DNA of 64,000 bases from CAYUVH01 sp964448135 (GTDB lineage Bacteria > Verrucomicrobiota > Verrucomicrobiia > Limisphaerales > UBA8199): positions 1 to 64,000 of the forward strand of contig CAYUVH010000064.1 in the NCBI GenBank assembly GCA_964448135.1, in the 5' to 3' direction. Positions 1-8,538 of the stretch are shown piece by piece. The first letter of the stretch is position 1. Each line of letters begins with the position of its first letter. The notes beneath the pieces were generated by a model. The model searched no databases. It worked only from the letters and a program-made list of their open reading frames with translations, and was not told where the DNA came from. Both the position numbers and the translations under genes were made by a program.

Positions 1-1
1 C

Positions 2-3000
2 GGCCAGGCCATCACCGACTTTTGCGATGTGCAGGGTCTGACCACCGAGGACCGCATCAAGCTCTTCATCAAGGTCTGCCAGGCCATCCAGCACGCCCAC
101 CAAAAAGGCATCATCCACCGCGACATCAAGCCCTCGAACATCCTCGTCACGCTGCACGATGGCGTGCCGGTGCCCAAGGTGATTGATTTCGGCATCGCGA
201 AGGCGACGGAAGGACGCCTGACCGACGCGACGGTTTACACGCAGTTGCACCAGTTCATCGGCACGCCGGCCTACATGAGTCCGGAGCAGGCGGAGATGAG
301 CGGGCTGGATATTGATACGCGGAGCGACATCTACAGCCTCGGCGTGCTGCTTTACGAATTGCTCACCGGGATGACGCCGTTTGACGCGCACGAGTTGATG
401 TCCCAGGGCATTGACGCGATGCGCAAGACCATCCGCGAGCAGGACCCGGTGCGGCCGAGCACCAGGCTGGGGACGTTGCAGGGCGAGGCGCTGACCACGA
501 CGGCCCGGCGGCGTTCGATTGAGTCCGGCAGGCTCGTGAGCCTGTTGCAGGGCGACCTGGACTGGATCGTGATGAAGTGCCTGGAGAAGGACCGGACGCG
601 CCGTTACGACACCGCCAACGGCCTCGTCGCCGATCTGAACCGGCACCTGCACAACGAGCCGGTGGTGGCGCGCCCGCCCAGCGCCGCGTACAAGCTCCAA
701 AAGGCCTATCGCCGGAATCGCCTCGCGTTCGCCGCCGCCACGGCGGTGACGACGGCACTGGTGATCGGGATCATCGCCAGCACGTGGCAGGCTGTCCGCG
801 CGACCCGGGCGAAGCGGGAGGCGCTGGCGGCCAAGCAGTCGGCTGAAACGGCGAAGCAACTGGCCGAGACCGCGCAACAGGAGGCGCAGAAGAATTTCAA
901 GGCCGCCCGCACCGCCGAAGCCGACGCCCGCCTGGCGGCGGCGGACGCCCAGGAGGTTTCCGACCGCGCTTCGGCTTCGCTCATGCTTGCCCAGGGCCGG
1001 CTGCGGGAGGCGCTCACGCATGCCCGGGCGGCATTGGCTCACGCCGACACTTTCGAAAACCGGATGGTGGCCAATTACATCGTGGACGGCGCGCGCAATC
1101 CCTTCACGCTCGACGGCCGCGTGGTGCTGTCCGAGCCCCCGCGCCTGGCGGCCGCCCTGGGCGCGACCCGCGTCGCCCTTGCCACGGCGACGGCGCTCCA
1201 CATTATTTCCCCGCCCGAAGCGACGCCTTCCGCGACACTTTCGCTTCCCGGCACACCGGTCCATTTGCTGCCGCTGGGCGCGGACCGCCTGCTCGTGACG
1301 CTGCCCAACCAGATGCTCCTCTGCAGCACGGCACCCCTGGCGATTCAGGCGACACTGCCCATCCAGGACACGCTGCTCGATGTGGCGGCCACGCCCGACG
1401 GCCAGACCGTGGCGCTGCTTTTCACTTCGCGCGTCGAGGCGCGGGACGGCCAGGATCTCACGAAAATAATCGCCTCCACGCCCGTGCAACTGCGCGCCCC
1501 CCGCACGGGAACCACTTCCCGGTTCCGCGTCAGCATCAGCGCCACGGGCAAGACCATTCTGGCCGCCGGTTCCTCCCCTTACGCTCCCAACACCCTGCTG
1601 GACGTGGCGAACAAAACCAATCGAACCATCAACACCGGCCTGGTCAACTGCCACATCCTGGATGACAAGTCGCTGGTCGGCGTCCATGCCAGTGGCAGCG
1701 GCGACCGGCTGGCCCTGGTGACGCTGGATTTTTCCAACGTGCAGGCGATGAACAAGACCCGCCGCGTCATCCCCGGCTCGCTCACCAGCGGCTCGCGCGA
1801 TCTTTTCATTGCTTCCCCGATGTTTGGCGCGCCGCCCGATGAGGCGCGACTGGCGTTCGTGGTTGATACGGCCGCGGTGGACCTGGCGTATTTGCCTGCC
1901 TTCACGAGCGTAGCCTCGCGGCGATTGGACTCGCTGTGGCCGCACGAGGATGCGCGGGTCACCAGCATCGGCGTCTCCCCGGACGCGGGTAAAATGTTTC
2001 TGGCCACGAGCAACCTAGCGTTGATCTTCTCGCTGCGCACCCCGGAACCCCAAACGGTGGACACCGCGTTCTGGTCCGTCGCGATGACTCCGGAGGCCTT
2101 CTACACGATTGAAGGACCCAAGGACAAACGCAACCCCACCCAGGATGCCGCCACCGCGAACGCTACCGCCGCCGGCGCCGGCAATGCCCAACTGATGGAA
2201 CATCGTTTCGATCAAGCCGCGCCGCGCCCGCCCATTCCGCTGGCGTGGCCGAAGAAGCTCTCCCAGCCCTGGGGTATCTCGATCACTCCAGACGGCCGCA
2301 CGCTCGCGGTTCTCTGCCAGGAAAGCAGCGACACTTCCGTGGACGGGGAATATTTCGAAAAGTACCTGCTCATCTATTCACTCCCGTCCTCGCGGACGGA
2401 CGGCGCCGTGCCCATCGCGACCACGATTCATCTCACGGAATTTGCCGGGCTGGATGGGCGGGCGAATCGCCCGCCGGTGCTGACTCCGGATGCCAAGGCC
2501 GTGCTGTTTTCTACGTCCGCGGGCCAGTGCCGCGCGTTTGCGCTGCCTTCCGGCGCGCCGATCTGGTCGGCGGAGGGATGCGGGAGGATCGCGGTGTCGC
2601 CCGCGGGAGACCTGGTGGCTTCGGGAGATATTCGCACGAGTGTACCCCTGGAGGTGCGTGAAATCGCCACCGGCCGCATCGTGTATGCTTCCACCAATGC
2701 TTACCAGACCCGCCGGCTGGCGCTGACTTTCGACCGCAAACTGCTGGCGGCGGTGGATGAAGATACGTTCCTCACGATTGACCTGGCCACCGGAGCCACC
2801 TCGGCGCGCCTCTCGCCCCTGTGCCCGGTGGCGCTGTCGCAGGATGGCACGCGGCTCATCGCGTTTTTGCCGGAGGAAAAGGGCTTGTTCACCGGCTCGA
2901 CGTTGGTGGCCGACGCGCGCGATCATCGCATCCTCACCGTCCTCAACCCCAACGCCCATATGCTCAACTTCGCGGGCATTACGCCGCAGGGCGATCGTAT

Positions 3001-3973
3001 CGTGATTTCGCGCAACCGTTACAGTGCGATGTCTTTCTCCGCCGATCCGTGGGACCGGCTCGCGGCGGCCCTGGAGGTCCCCGGTTATCCTTTCAGCGCG
3101 CTTCCCCGCGCCGGGACCGCCGCGCAATTTGCCGCCCTGCATCCCGCGCCGCTGGCGCCGGCCAGGGCGCCGGATGGCAAGCCGGCCGCGACCCGGCCAC
3201 TGATCAAGGCCACGGACACTTCAGGCCTGGCCGCGCGCATCGGCTCGGAGGTGGAAATCGAGGGCACGATCCGGTCCGCGCACTGGAGCAGCTCCGGCGC
3301 GGTAATGACAATCGAGTTCGATGGTTCGACCGAGCGCGGCTTCATGTCCGTGATGTTCAGCGGGGACCGCAAAAAATTCGACGACCGGTACGGCGACACC
3401 GCCGGGTTCCTGACCGGCAAGAACGTCCGGATCCGGGGTAAACTGGACAATTACGGCGGCAAGTCCGAGCGTTTCACCCACTTCAACCAGATCGTGCTTC
3501 ACTCCCCGGACCAGCTTACGGTCGTTTCGGGCACTCCGCCGCCGGTTGCGACCGCCGCCGCGGGTGCGCCCCCACCGGTCGCAAGTGCGCCCGCTCCGGC
3601 CGCCGCGCCAGCCAACGAGCGGTTCGATGTCGGGGACCGGGCCAAGCTGGCGGCGCACGCGGGATCAACCGTCACCGTTTTCGGAAAGGTCCGCACCGCC
3701 GCGTGGACTCCCAACGGCACCGTGTTCAACCTGGATTTCGAGGCGGGAAGCACCAACGGGCTGCTGGTGGTCTTGTTCCCCCGGACCCGCGGCCTGTTCG
3801 AAACGGCTGTGGGCGGCAGCCTGGAAAAAGAACTCCCCGGCAAGCCGGTGGAGATCACCGGAACGCTCGTCCGTTACGGCGGCAAAATTGCGGCCTGGAA
3901 GGATCGCCCGCAGATTGTCCTGAACAATCCCACTCAACTCAAGTTGCTGACGACCGAGGGGACGGGTAAATAG
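2..3973 (+). CDS. Membrane-anchored Ser/Thr protein kinase with propeller-like sensor and tandem OB-like tail (5' partial)
   Basis: The reading frame is open from the first bases of the window, so the N-terminus and ATP-binding lobe lie upstream; the first in-frame GTG (29) is not the real start. Counting from that GTG, the catalytic loop HRDIKPSN (30-37), DFG (53-55) and SPEQAE activation-segment end (84-89) are intact, so an active Hanks-type kinase is expected. A transmembrane helix (about 232-252) and an Ala/Glu/Lys-rich coiled coil (about 256-315) follow. Next comes a long region of short beta-strand-like repeats (about 320-1060) that resembles a WD40/propeller, then two related blocks of about 95 residues (about 1075-1170 and 1215-1310) separated by an Ala/Pro linker. 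Each block has the pattern V.I.G.+...W...G.V+.+.F followed by G+L..YGGK, which suggests OB-like folds. The kinase is presumably cytoplasmic and the rest periplasmic (inference). It converges on the next gene with 5 bp between stops. Confidence 0.85.
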   Translation, partial: GQAITDFCDVQGLTTEDRIKLFIKVCQAIQHAHQKGIIHRDIKPSNILVTLHDGVPVPKVIDFGIAKATEGRLTDATVYTQLHQFIGTPAYMSPEQAEMSGLDIDTRSDIYSLGVLLYELLTGMTPFDAHELMSQGIDAMRKTIREQDPVRPSTRLGTLQGEALTTTARRRSIESGRLVSLLQGDLDWIVMKCLEKDRTRRYDTANGLVADLNRHLHNEPVVARPPSAAYKLQKAYRRNRLAFAAATAVTTALVIGIIASTWQAVRATRAKREALAAKQSAETAKQLAETAQQEAQKNFKAARTAEADARLAAADAQEVSDRASASLMLAQGRLREALTHARAALAHADTFENRMVANYIVDGARNPFTLDGRVVLSEPPRLAAALGATRVALATATALHIISPPEATPSATLSLPGTPVHLLPLGADRLLVTLPNQMLLCSTAPLAIQATLPIQDTLLDVAATPDGQTVALLFTSRVEARDGQDLTKIIASTPVQLRAPRTGTTSRFRVSISATGKTILAAGSSPYAPNTLLDVANKTNRTINTGLVNCHILDDKSLVGVHASGSGDRLALVTLDFSNVQAMNKTRRVIPGSLTSGSRDLFIASPMFGAPPDEARLAFVVDTAAVDLAYLPAFTSVASRRLDSLWPHEDARVTSIGVSPDAGKMFLATSNLALIFSLRTPEPQTVDTAFWSVAMTPEAFYTIEGPKDKRNPTQDAATANATAAGAGNAQLMEHRFDQAAPRPPIPLAWPKKLSQPWGISITPDGRTLAVLCQESSDTSVDGEYFEKYLLIYSLPSSRTDGAVPIATTIHLTEFAGLDGRANRPPVLTPDAKAVLFSTSAGQCRAFALPSGAPIWSAEGCGRIAVSPAGDLVASGDIRTSVPLEVREIATGRIVYASTNAYQTRRLALTFDRKLLAAVDEDTFLTIDLATGATSARLSPLCPVALSQDGTRLIAFLPEEKGLFTGSTLVADARDHRILTVLNPNAHMLNFAGITPQGDRIVISRNRYSAMSFSADPWDRLAAALEVPGYPFSALPRAGTAAQFAALHPAPLAPARAPDGKPAATRPLIKATDTSGLAARIGSEVEIEGTIRSAHWSSSGAVMTIEFDGSTERGFMSVMFSGDRKKFDDRYGDTAGFLTGKNVRIRGKLDNYGGKSERFTHFNQIVLHSPDQLTVVSGTPPPVATAAAGAPPPVASAPAPAAAPANERFDVGDRAKLAAHAGSTVTVFGKVRTAAWTPNGTVFNLDFEAGSTNGLLVVLFPRTRGLFETAVGGSLEKELPGKPVEITGTLVRYGGKIAAWKDRPQIVLNNPTQLKLLTTEGTGK

Positions 3974-3978
3974 GCGAT

Positions 3979-5478
3979 TCAAACCTTCGTTGTCACGAAG
4001 CGTTTGCCGTCGCGCTTGCAGAGCATCTGGATGACGTGGCGGCCGGAGTACATGCTGGGCGGAATGCCGCCGCCGGGCATGACCCATTGGCCGGCCATGT
4101 AGAAATTCGAGAGGCCGGGCAGGGTTTTGGGGAGCGGGGTGCGGATCGCGTGCGGGGTCGGCATCCAGCCCATGGCGGCGCCGCGGTGGTTCAAGGTGTA
4201 GCGCCAGGTGGTGTAGGGCGTGGCGATGTCGGTGAGCTCCACCTTCGCGGTGAGGCCGGGATAGTGGGCTTCGAGGCGATTCAGGGTATCATCACACAAT
4301 TGCTTTTTTGCGGCTTCGTAACGCGGGCGGTCGTGGCGGATTTCATCCCAGAACTCCCAGTCAGTGAGCAGGAGGACCTGGACGACGCTTTTGCCGGGCG
4401 GCGCGAATGGACCGTAGTTGAAAAAGCGAAGCGGAAATCCTTCGACCGTGCGGTTGCCGACCTTCAACGGTTCCTTCAAATACAGGAAGTGGAGCGGAGG
4501 AATCTCCGTGTATTCCCGGGTGACGCCAAAATTCAGGGTGACGAGCGGGGGCAGTTGCTTCCAATTCTCGTACGCATCGCGCGTCTTGCGGTCGAGATAG
4601 CGGCCGCCGAGCAATTTGTAGACCGTGTTGCGGCCGTCGCCGGCGGAGACGATGTCGTCCGCGCGGTGTTCGGTGCCGTCCTCAAGGCGGACGCCGACGG
4701 CCCGCCCGTTTTCGACGATGACCTCTTTGACGGTGGCGTCGCAGGTGAGCTGGCCGCCGAGTTCCTCATGGCGCTCGACGAGCGCGCGCATGAAATCGGC
4801 GCAACTGCCAGCGAGCAGGCCCAACTGGCCGTTGGCGAGGAGGCTGAAAATGAGGAGATTGAACCAGGCGGGCACGTCAGGCAAGTAGAGGTGCGTGAGC
4901 ATGCGCTGCAGGATCGGGCTGCGCGCCTGCTTCGCAAATTCACGCATGGTTTTGTGATAGGGACCGCCCATGTAGCGGATGGCGCGTCGCAGTTTCCACA
5001 AGTGCTTGAGCCAGCCGATGGGGCCGAGGAGTTCGGGAGCGACTTCCATCAGGCTGAACACGTCCGTGCGCTGAAACGAGCGCGCGCCGGCGATAAAGCC
5101 GTCGATGAAGCGGGCGTCCTCGGGTGCCACGGCTTTAAGATCGCGCGCCAGTTGGTCGAGATCGCGGGTGAAATTGACTTTGGCGCCGGAAATTTCGTCG
5201 GCGAATTGGACGTAATTGGTCAGATCGGGATACGTGCGATTCCGGAGGACACCCACTTCGCGATAGAGTTCATAGCACGACTGCCCCGGGTGATGCCCCA
5301 TGAGATAATGGATGCCACCATCAATCAGGTAATCCCCGTGCTTCCACGCCTTGGCCACGCCGCCTGGAGCGGCGTCATGCTCGAGGATGCGCGTCGAGTA
5401 ACCATTCATCCGTCCGAAGATGCCCGCAGCGAACCCGGCCACGCCGCCGCCGATGATGATGACGGATTTTTCAGGCAT
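3979..5478 (-). CDS. CrtI-like FAD-dependent oxidoreductase (phytoene desaturase / retinol-saturase-like family)
   Basis: A 499-residue flavoprotein. An N-terminal Rossmann dinucleotide motif GGGVAGFAAG lies at about residues 9-18, followed by the usual acidic residue ending strand 2 (ILEHD). The C-terminal GQWVMPGGGIPPSMYSGR segment is the second FAD-contact motif of the phytoene desaturase / all-trans-retinol 13,14-reductase / carotenoid isomerase family. Substrate cannot be read from sequence; isoprenoid or polyene desaturation or saturation is the family default. The ATG at 5478 is chosen because the 17 codons upstream fall inside a dispersed repeat (5491-5622) and are not protein-like. 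The divergent neighbours are a TAL-like lyase and a halogenase-like enzyme, so a pigment role is possible but unproven. Confidence 0.85.
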   Translation of the reverse strand: MPEKSVIIIGGGVAGFAAGIFGRMNGYSTRILEHDAAPGGVAKAWKHGDYLIDGGIHYLMGHHPGQSCYELYREVGVLRNRTYPDLTNYVQFADEISGAKVNFTRDLDQLARDLKAVAPEDARFIDGFIAGARSFQRTDVFSLMEVAPELLGPIGWLKHLWKLRRAIRYMGGPYHKTMREFAKQARSPILQRMLTHLYLPDVPAWFNLLIFSLLANGQLGLLAGSCADFMRALVERHEELGGQLTCDATVKEVIVENGRAVGVRLEDGTEHRADDIVSAGDGRNTVYKLLGGRYLDRKTRDAYENWKQLPPLVTLNFGVTREYTEIPPLHFLYLKEPLKVGNRTVEGFPLRFFNYGPFAPPGKSVVQVLLLTDWEFWDEIRHDRPRYEAAKKQLCDDTLNRLEAHYPGLTAKVELTDIATPYTTWRYTLNHRGAAMGWMPTPHAIRTPLPKTLPGLSNFYMAGQWVMPGGGIPPSMYSGRHVIQMLCKRDGKRFVTTKV

Positions 5479-5490
5479 GGGACTTTGTCG

Positions 5491-5622
5491 TAGCGCAGGT
5501 TTCCAACCTGCGGTATCGCGGATTTCCAATCCGCAGAGGGGTCGATTGCCTTGAGCGCGAACGAACTCGTGCGGCGTGCCGACTGGAAGTCGGCGACACA
5601 GCAGGCTCGAAGCCTGCGCTAC
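5491..5622. repeat. Four-hairpin dispersed repeat, copy A
   Basis: A 132-bp element made of four short stem-loops in order: GCAGG..CCTGC, GCGGATT..AATCCGC, GCCGACT..AGTCGGC, GCAGGCT..AGCCTGC. It begins TAGCGCAGG and ends CCTGCGCTA. Related copies of nearly equal length lie at 19330-19460 and 51919-52050. It sits between the divergent CrtI-like and TAL-like genes and creates false N-terminal extensions of the open reading frames on both sides. Confidence 0.85.
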
Positions 5623-5732
5623 AATAATTGCCGGTCATTTTTTGCCAATTTGATGCGGTCGCTCGTGAGGGAACACGACGGCGCTTGCGCCAGCAAGCGG
5701 ATTGTTGTAGAACGCCCCTCCAATTTAGCGTG

Positions 5733-7310
5733 ATGATCGCACTGGATGGCCACGAACTCTCCCTTCTGCAGGTCTGGCAGGTGGCTTCGCGCGAAGCTCC
5801 CTGTTCGCTTGCGGATTCCGCCCGCCCCCTGATTCGCCGCAGCCGCGAACTGGTCGAGTCGCTCGCCGCCCAGCCCCGCGCGATCTATGGCATCAACACC
5901 GGTTTCGGCCCACTCAGCGGCTTCCGCATCGGGCCCGAAGACCTTGAGCAGCATCAGCGGCACTTGCTGCACCACCTTTCCGTGGGCCAGGGCGCGTTGT
6001 TTTCGCCCGCGGAAACCCGCGCCATCATGCTTGCCCGCGCGAACACCCTCGCGCGCGGCTACTCCGGCATTCGCGAGGAACTGATCGAATGGCTCATCAC
6101 CGCGCTGAATAAGAAGCTGTTTCCGGAGATTCCCAGTGAAGGCTCCGTCGGCGCGAGCGGCGATCTGGTGCCGCTGGCGCACATGGCCGGGATGCTCGTC
6201 GGCATCGGCCACGCGCGATTCAATGGCGAACGCCTCCCCGCAACCGAAGCCGCGCGCCGCGCCGGGCTGAAGACAGTGACGCTTCAGTGCAAGGAAGGCC
6301 TCGCGCTGGTGAACGGTACTTCGGTGATGACCGGTCTGGCTGCGTTGTCCACGCACGAGGCCGGCCGCCTGCTGCGCTGGATGGAATTTCTTACGGCGTG
6401 CCTTTTCCAGGCGCTCAGCGGCGAACCTGAAGCGCTGTGCCAGCAGGCGCATAAAGCCCGCGGCTTTCGCGGCCAGTCGCTGTCGGCCCGGCGCATCAGC
6501 AATTCGTTGCGCACGAACCCGGATTTCGCGCGGCGCATTGACGATCACCAATGGGGTTCGAGTCCGAAGCCCGTGGACCCGGGCGCGGAAATCCAGGATC
6601 CCTATTCACTCCGCTGTGCGCCACAGATCATTGGCGCCGTGCAGGAAGCGCTCTGGCACGTCGAACAGGTGGTCACGCGCGAACTCAACGCGAGCACCGA
6701 CAACCCGCTCGTGTTCCCGTACACGGGCATGGTCATTCACTGCGGCAATTTTTACGGACAGCAGATTTCGATGGTCAGCGACTATTTGCGCATGGGCGTG
6801 ATCAAGCTCGCGCTGCTGGCCGAGCGCCAGCTCGAACGGCTCGTGAACTGGCGCTATAGCCGCGGCCTGCCGCCCATGCTGGCGGGCGGGAAGCCGGGGC
6901 TGAATTCGGGATTCTCGGGCGCGCAATTGCTGGCCACCTCGCTGGTGGCGGAAGCGCGGTTGCTGGGGTCGCCGGCTTCCATCCAGACCATTTCGACGAA
7001 CGCGAACAACCAGGACGTGGTGAGCATGGGTTGCACGGCGGCCAAGATGACCCGCACGGCACTGCCGCTCGCATGGAAGATCACGGCTATCCAGGCTTTG
7101 GCGCTGGCGCAGGCGGCGGATTTGCGGGGCGCGAATTTTGTGATGGGCGGGGACTATCGAAAGCTGCACAAATTGATTCGCGAGGTATCGCCGCGGCTTG
7201 AAGCGGACCGGCCTTTGACGGAAGATATCGAGCGCGTGACCACCTTGCTCCAATCCGCCGAGGTCCAGTTGGACTGCCTTGGCATCGAGGAAACGAATGA
7301 AACCGATTGA
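5733..7310 (+). CDS. MIO-type aromatic amino acid ammonia-lyase, predicted tyrosine ammonia-lyase
   Basis: A 525-residue HAL/PAL/TAL family enzyme. The MIO-forming Ala-Ser-Gly triad is at 141-143 within GSVGASGDLVPLAHM, the catalytic loop Tyr at 52 (IYGINTGFGP), and the NxxNQD motif in STNANNQDVVS. The substrate-selectivity pair is His81-Leu82 (LLHHLSVG). This matches the His-Leu of Rhodobacter sphaeroides TAL rather than Ser-His of histidases or Phe-Leu of plant PAL, so deamination of L-tyrosine to p-coumarate is predicted. Bacterial TALs with Ser-His exist, so the pair is supportive, not decisive. The start is set at ATG 5733 (GTG 5730 also possible); upstream codons run into a repeat. It overlaps the next gene by 14 bp, implying an operon. 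No urocanase or other histidine-degradation gene is nearby, which argues against a Hut role. Confidence 0.85.
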   Translation: MIALDGHELSLLQVWQVASREAPCSLADSARPLIRRSRELVESLAAQPRAIYGINTGFGPLSGFRIGPEDLEQHQRHLLHHLSVGQGALFSPAETRAIMLARANTLARGYSGIREELIEWLITALNKKLFPEIPSEGSVGASGDLVPLAHMAGMLVGIGHARFNGERLPATEAARRAGLKTVTLQCKEGLALVNGTSVMTGLAALSTHEAGRLLRWMEFLTACLFQALSGEPEALCQQAHKARGFRGQSLSARRISNSLRTNPDFARRIDDHQWGSSPKPVDPGAEIQDPYSLRCAPQIIGAVQEALWHVEQVVTRELNASTDNPLVFPYTGMVIHCGNFYGQQISMVSDYLRMGVIKLALLAERQLERLVNWRYSRGLPPMLAGGKPGLNSGFSGAQLLATSLVAEARLLGSPASIQTISTNANNQDVVSMGCTAAKMTRTALPLAWKITAIQALALAQAADLRGANFVMGGDYRKLHKLIREVSPRLEADRPLTEDIERVTTLLQSAEVQLDCLGIEETNETD

Positions 7311-8538
7311 GACGGATGTTCTGATTATTGGCGCGGGGCCGGCAGGCTCGATTGCCGCGGCCGGCTTGCTCAAGGCGGGGGTGAAGGTGACCATCGCCGA
7401 GCGGGACCGGTTTCCACGATTCGTGATTGGCGAGAGCCTGCTGCCGTGCAGCATGGGGACGCTCGAGGAAGCCGGCTTGCTGCCGGCGGTGGAGCAGCAG
7501 CATTTCATGCAGAAGAACGGGGCGCTCTTTCTGCGGGGCAAGGAATCGTGCGATTTCGATTTCGCGTGCCAGTTCACTCCGGGTTGGAAATACACCTACC
7601 AGGTGACGCGCGCGGATTTTGACCTCACGCTGGCGCGGACGGTCGCGGAACGCGGGGCGGACATTTTTTACGGGCACAGCGTGAGCGCGGTACGGTTCGA
7701 AGCGGAGACCGCCGGGGCGACGTTGACTTGCGCGGAAGGGACGCGGGAAGTGACGGCGAAGTTCATTCTCGATTGCAGCGGCTACGGCCGGGTGTTGCCG
7801 CGGTTGCTGAACCTGGAAGCGCCTTCGTCGTTTCCCTCGCGGGAGGCGTTGTTCAGTCATGTGAAGGGTGACCACCGGCCGACCGGGCGCGATGAGGGCA
7901 AGATCTGGATTTGCACCCATCCGGGAGGGGCGTGGATGTGGGTCATTCCCTTCTCCAACGGGCTCACGAGTGTGGGAGCCGTGGGCGACCCGGAATTTTT
8001 CGCACAGTATAAAGGCAGCCCAGAGGAACGGCTGCGGGCCATCATCATGGACGATGAGAATGTGCCCACGCGGTTGCGGGATTCGGAATTCGTGTTTTCG
8101 CCGCGGACGATTGCGGGGTACGCGTGCTCGGTGAAACAGATTCAGGGGCCGCGCTTCGCGCTGGCGGGGCATGCAACGGAATTCCTGGACCCGATTTTCA
8201 GTTCGGGCGTGTCGCTGTCGCTGAGCTCGGGTCATCGGGCGGGGCAATTGATCCCGCGGTTTTTGCGCGGCGAGGCGGTGGACTGGCAGGCGGAGTATGT
8301 GGATTATGTGATGCAGGGTCTCAACACATTCCGGGCATACGTGACGGCCTGGTACGACGGCCGGCTGCCCCAGATCTTTTATTCCCCCCGGCGCGACCCG
8401 ACGATTTTAAGGCAGGTGTGTTCGGTGCTAGCGGGTTACGTGCATGACAAGACGAATCCGTACGTGGCGCGGGCCGACGCGGCGCTCACCGTGCTGGCCA
8501 AAGTTGTCCGACAGACGGCAGGGCCAGCGGTAGTCTAG
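7297..8538 (+). CDS. Flavin-dependent halogenase-like monooxygenase
   Basis: A 413-residue FAD protein. The GAGPAG dinucleotide motif is at 12-17, IGESLLP at 44-50, a Lys at 73 in FMQKNGALF, and WMWVIP at 213-218. WxWxIP and a conserved Lys in this setting are signatures of FADH2-dependent halogenases, especially those acting on phenols or carrier-bound phenolics; many relatives are only oxidoreductases. The start overlaps the end of the TAL-like gene by 14 bp in another reading frame, so the two are probably translationally coupled. A plausible joint role is making p-coumarate and chlorinating or oxidising it, as happens to the aryl head of flexirubin-type pigments. No polyene synthase genes are present in the window. 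The stop overlaps the stop of the convergent gene by 3 bp. Confidence 0.75.
   Translation: MKPIETDVLIIGAGPAGSIAAAGLLKAGVKVTIAERDRFPRFVIGESLLPCSMGTLEEAGLLPAVEQQHFMQKNGALFLRGKESCDFDFACQFTPGWKYTYQVTRADFDLTLARTVAERGADIFYGHSVSAVRFEAETAGATLTCAEGTREVTAKFILDCSGYGRVLPRLLNLEAPSSFPSREALFSHVKGDHRPTGRDEGKIWICTHPGGAWMWVIPFSNGLTSVGAVGDPEFFAQYKGSPEERLRAIIMDDENVPTRLRDSEFVFSPRTIAGYACSVKQIQGPRFALAGHATEFLDPIFSSGVSLSLSSGHRAGQLIPRFLRGEAVDWQAEYVDYVMQGLNTFRAYVTAWYDGRLPQIFYSPRRDPTILRQVCSVLAGYVHDKTNPYVARADAALTVLAKVVRQTAGPAVV

Noticed and set aside
4036..5493. Plus-strand open frame of 485 codons opposite the CrtI-like gene
   Set aside because: No recognisable domain; shadow of a clear flavoprotein on the other strand.
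5479..5529. Seventeen-residue N-terminal extension of the CrtI-like protein
   Set aside because: It is translated from the four-hairpin repeat; the same peptide-like string appears next to unrelated genes.
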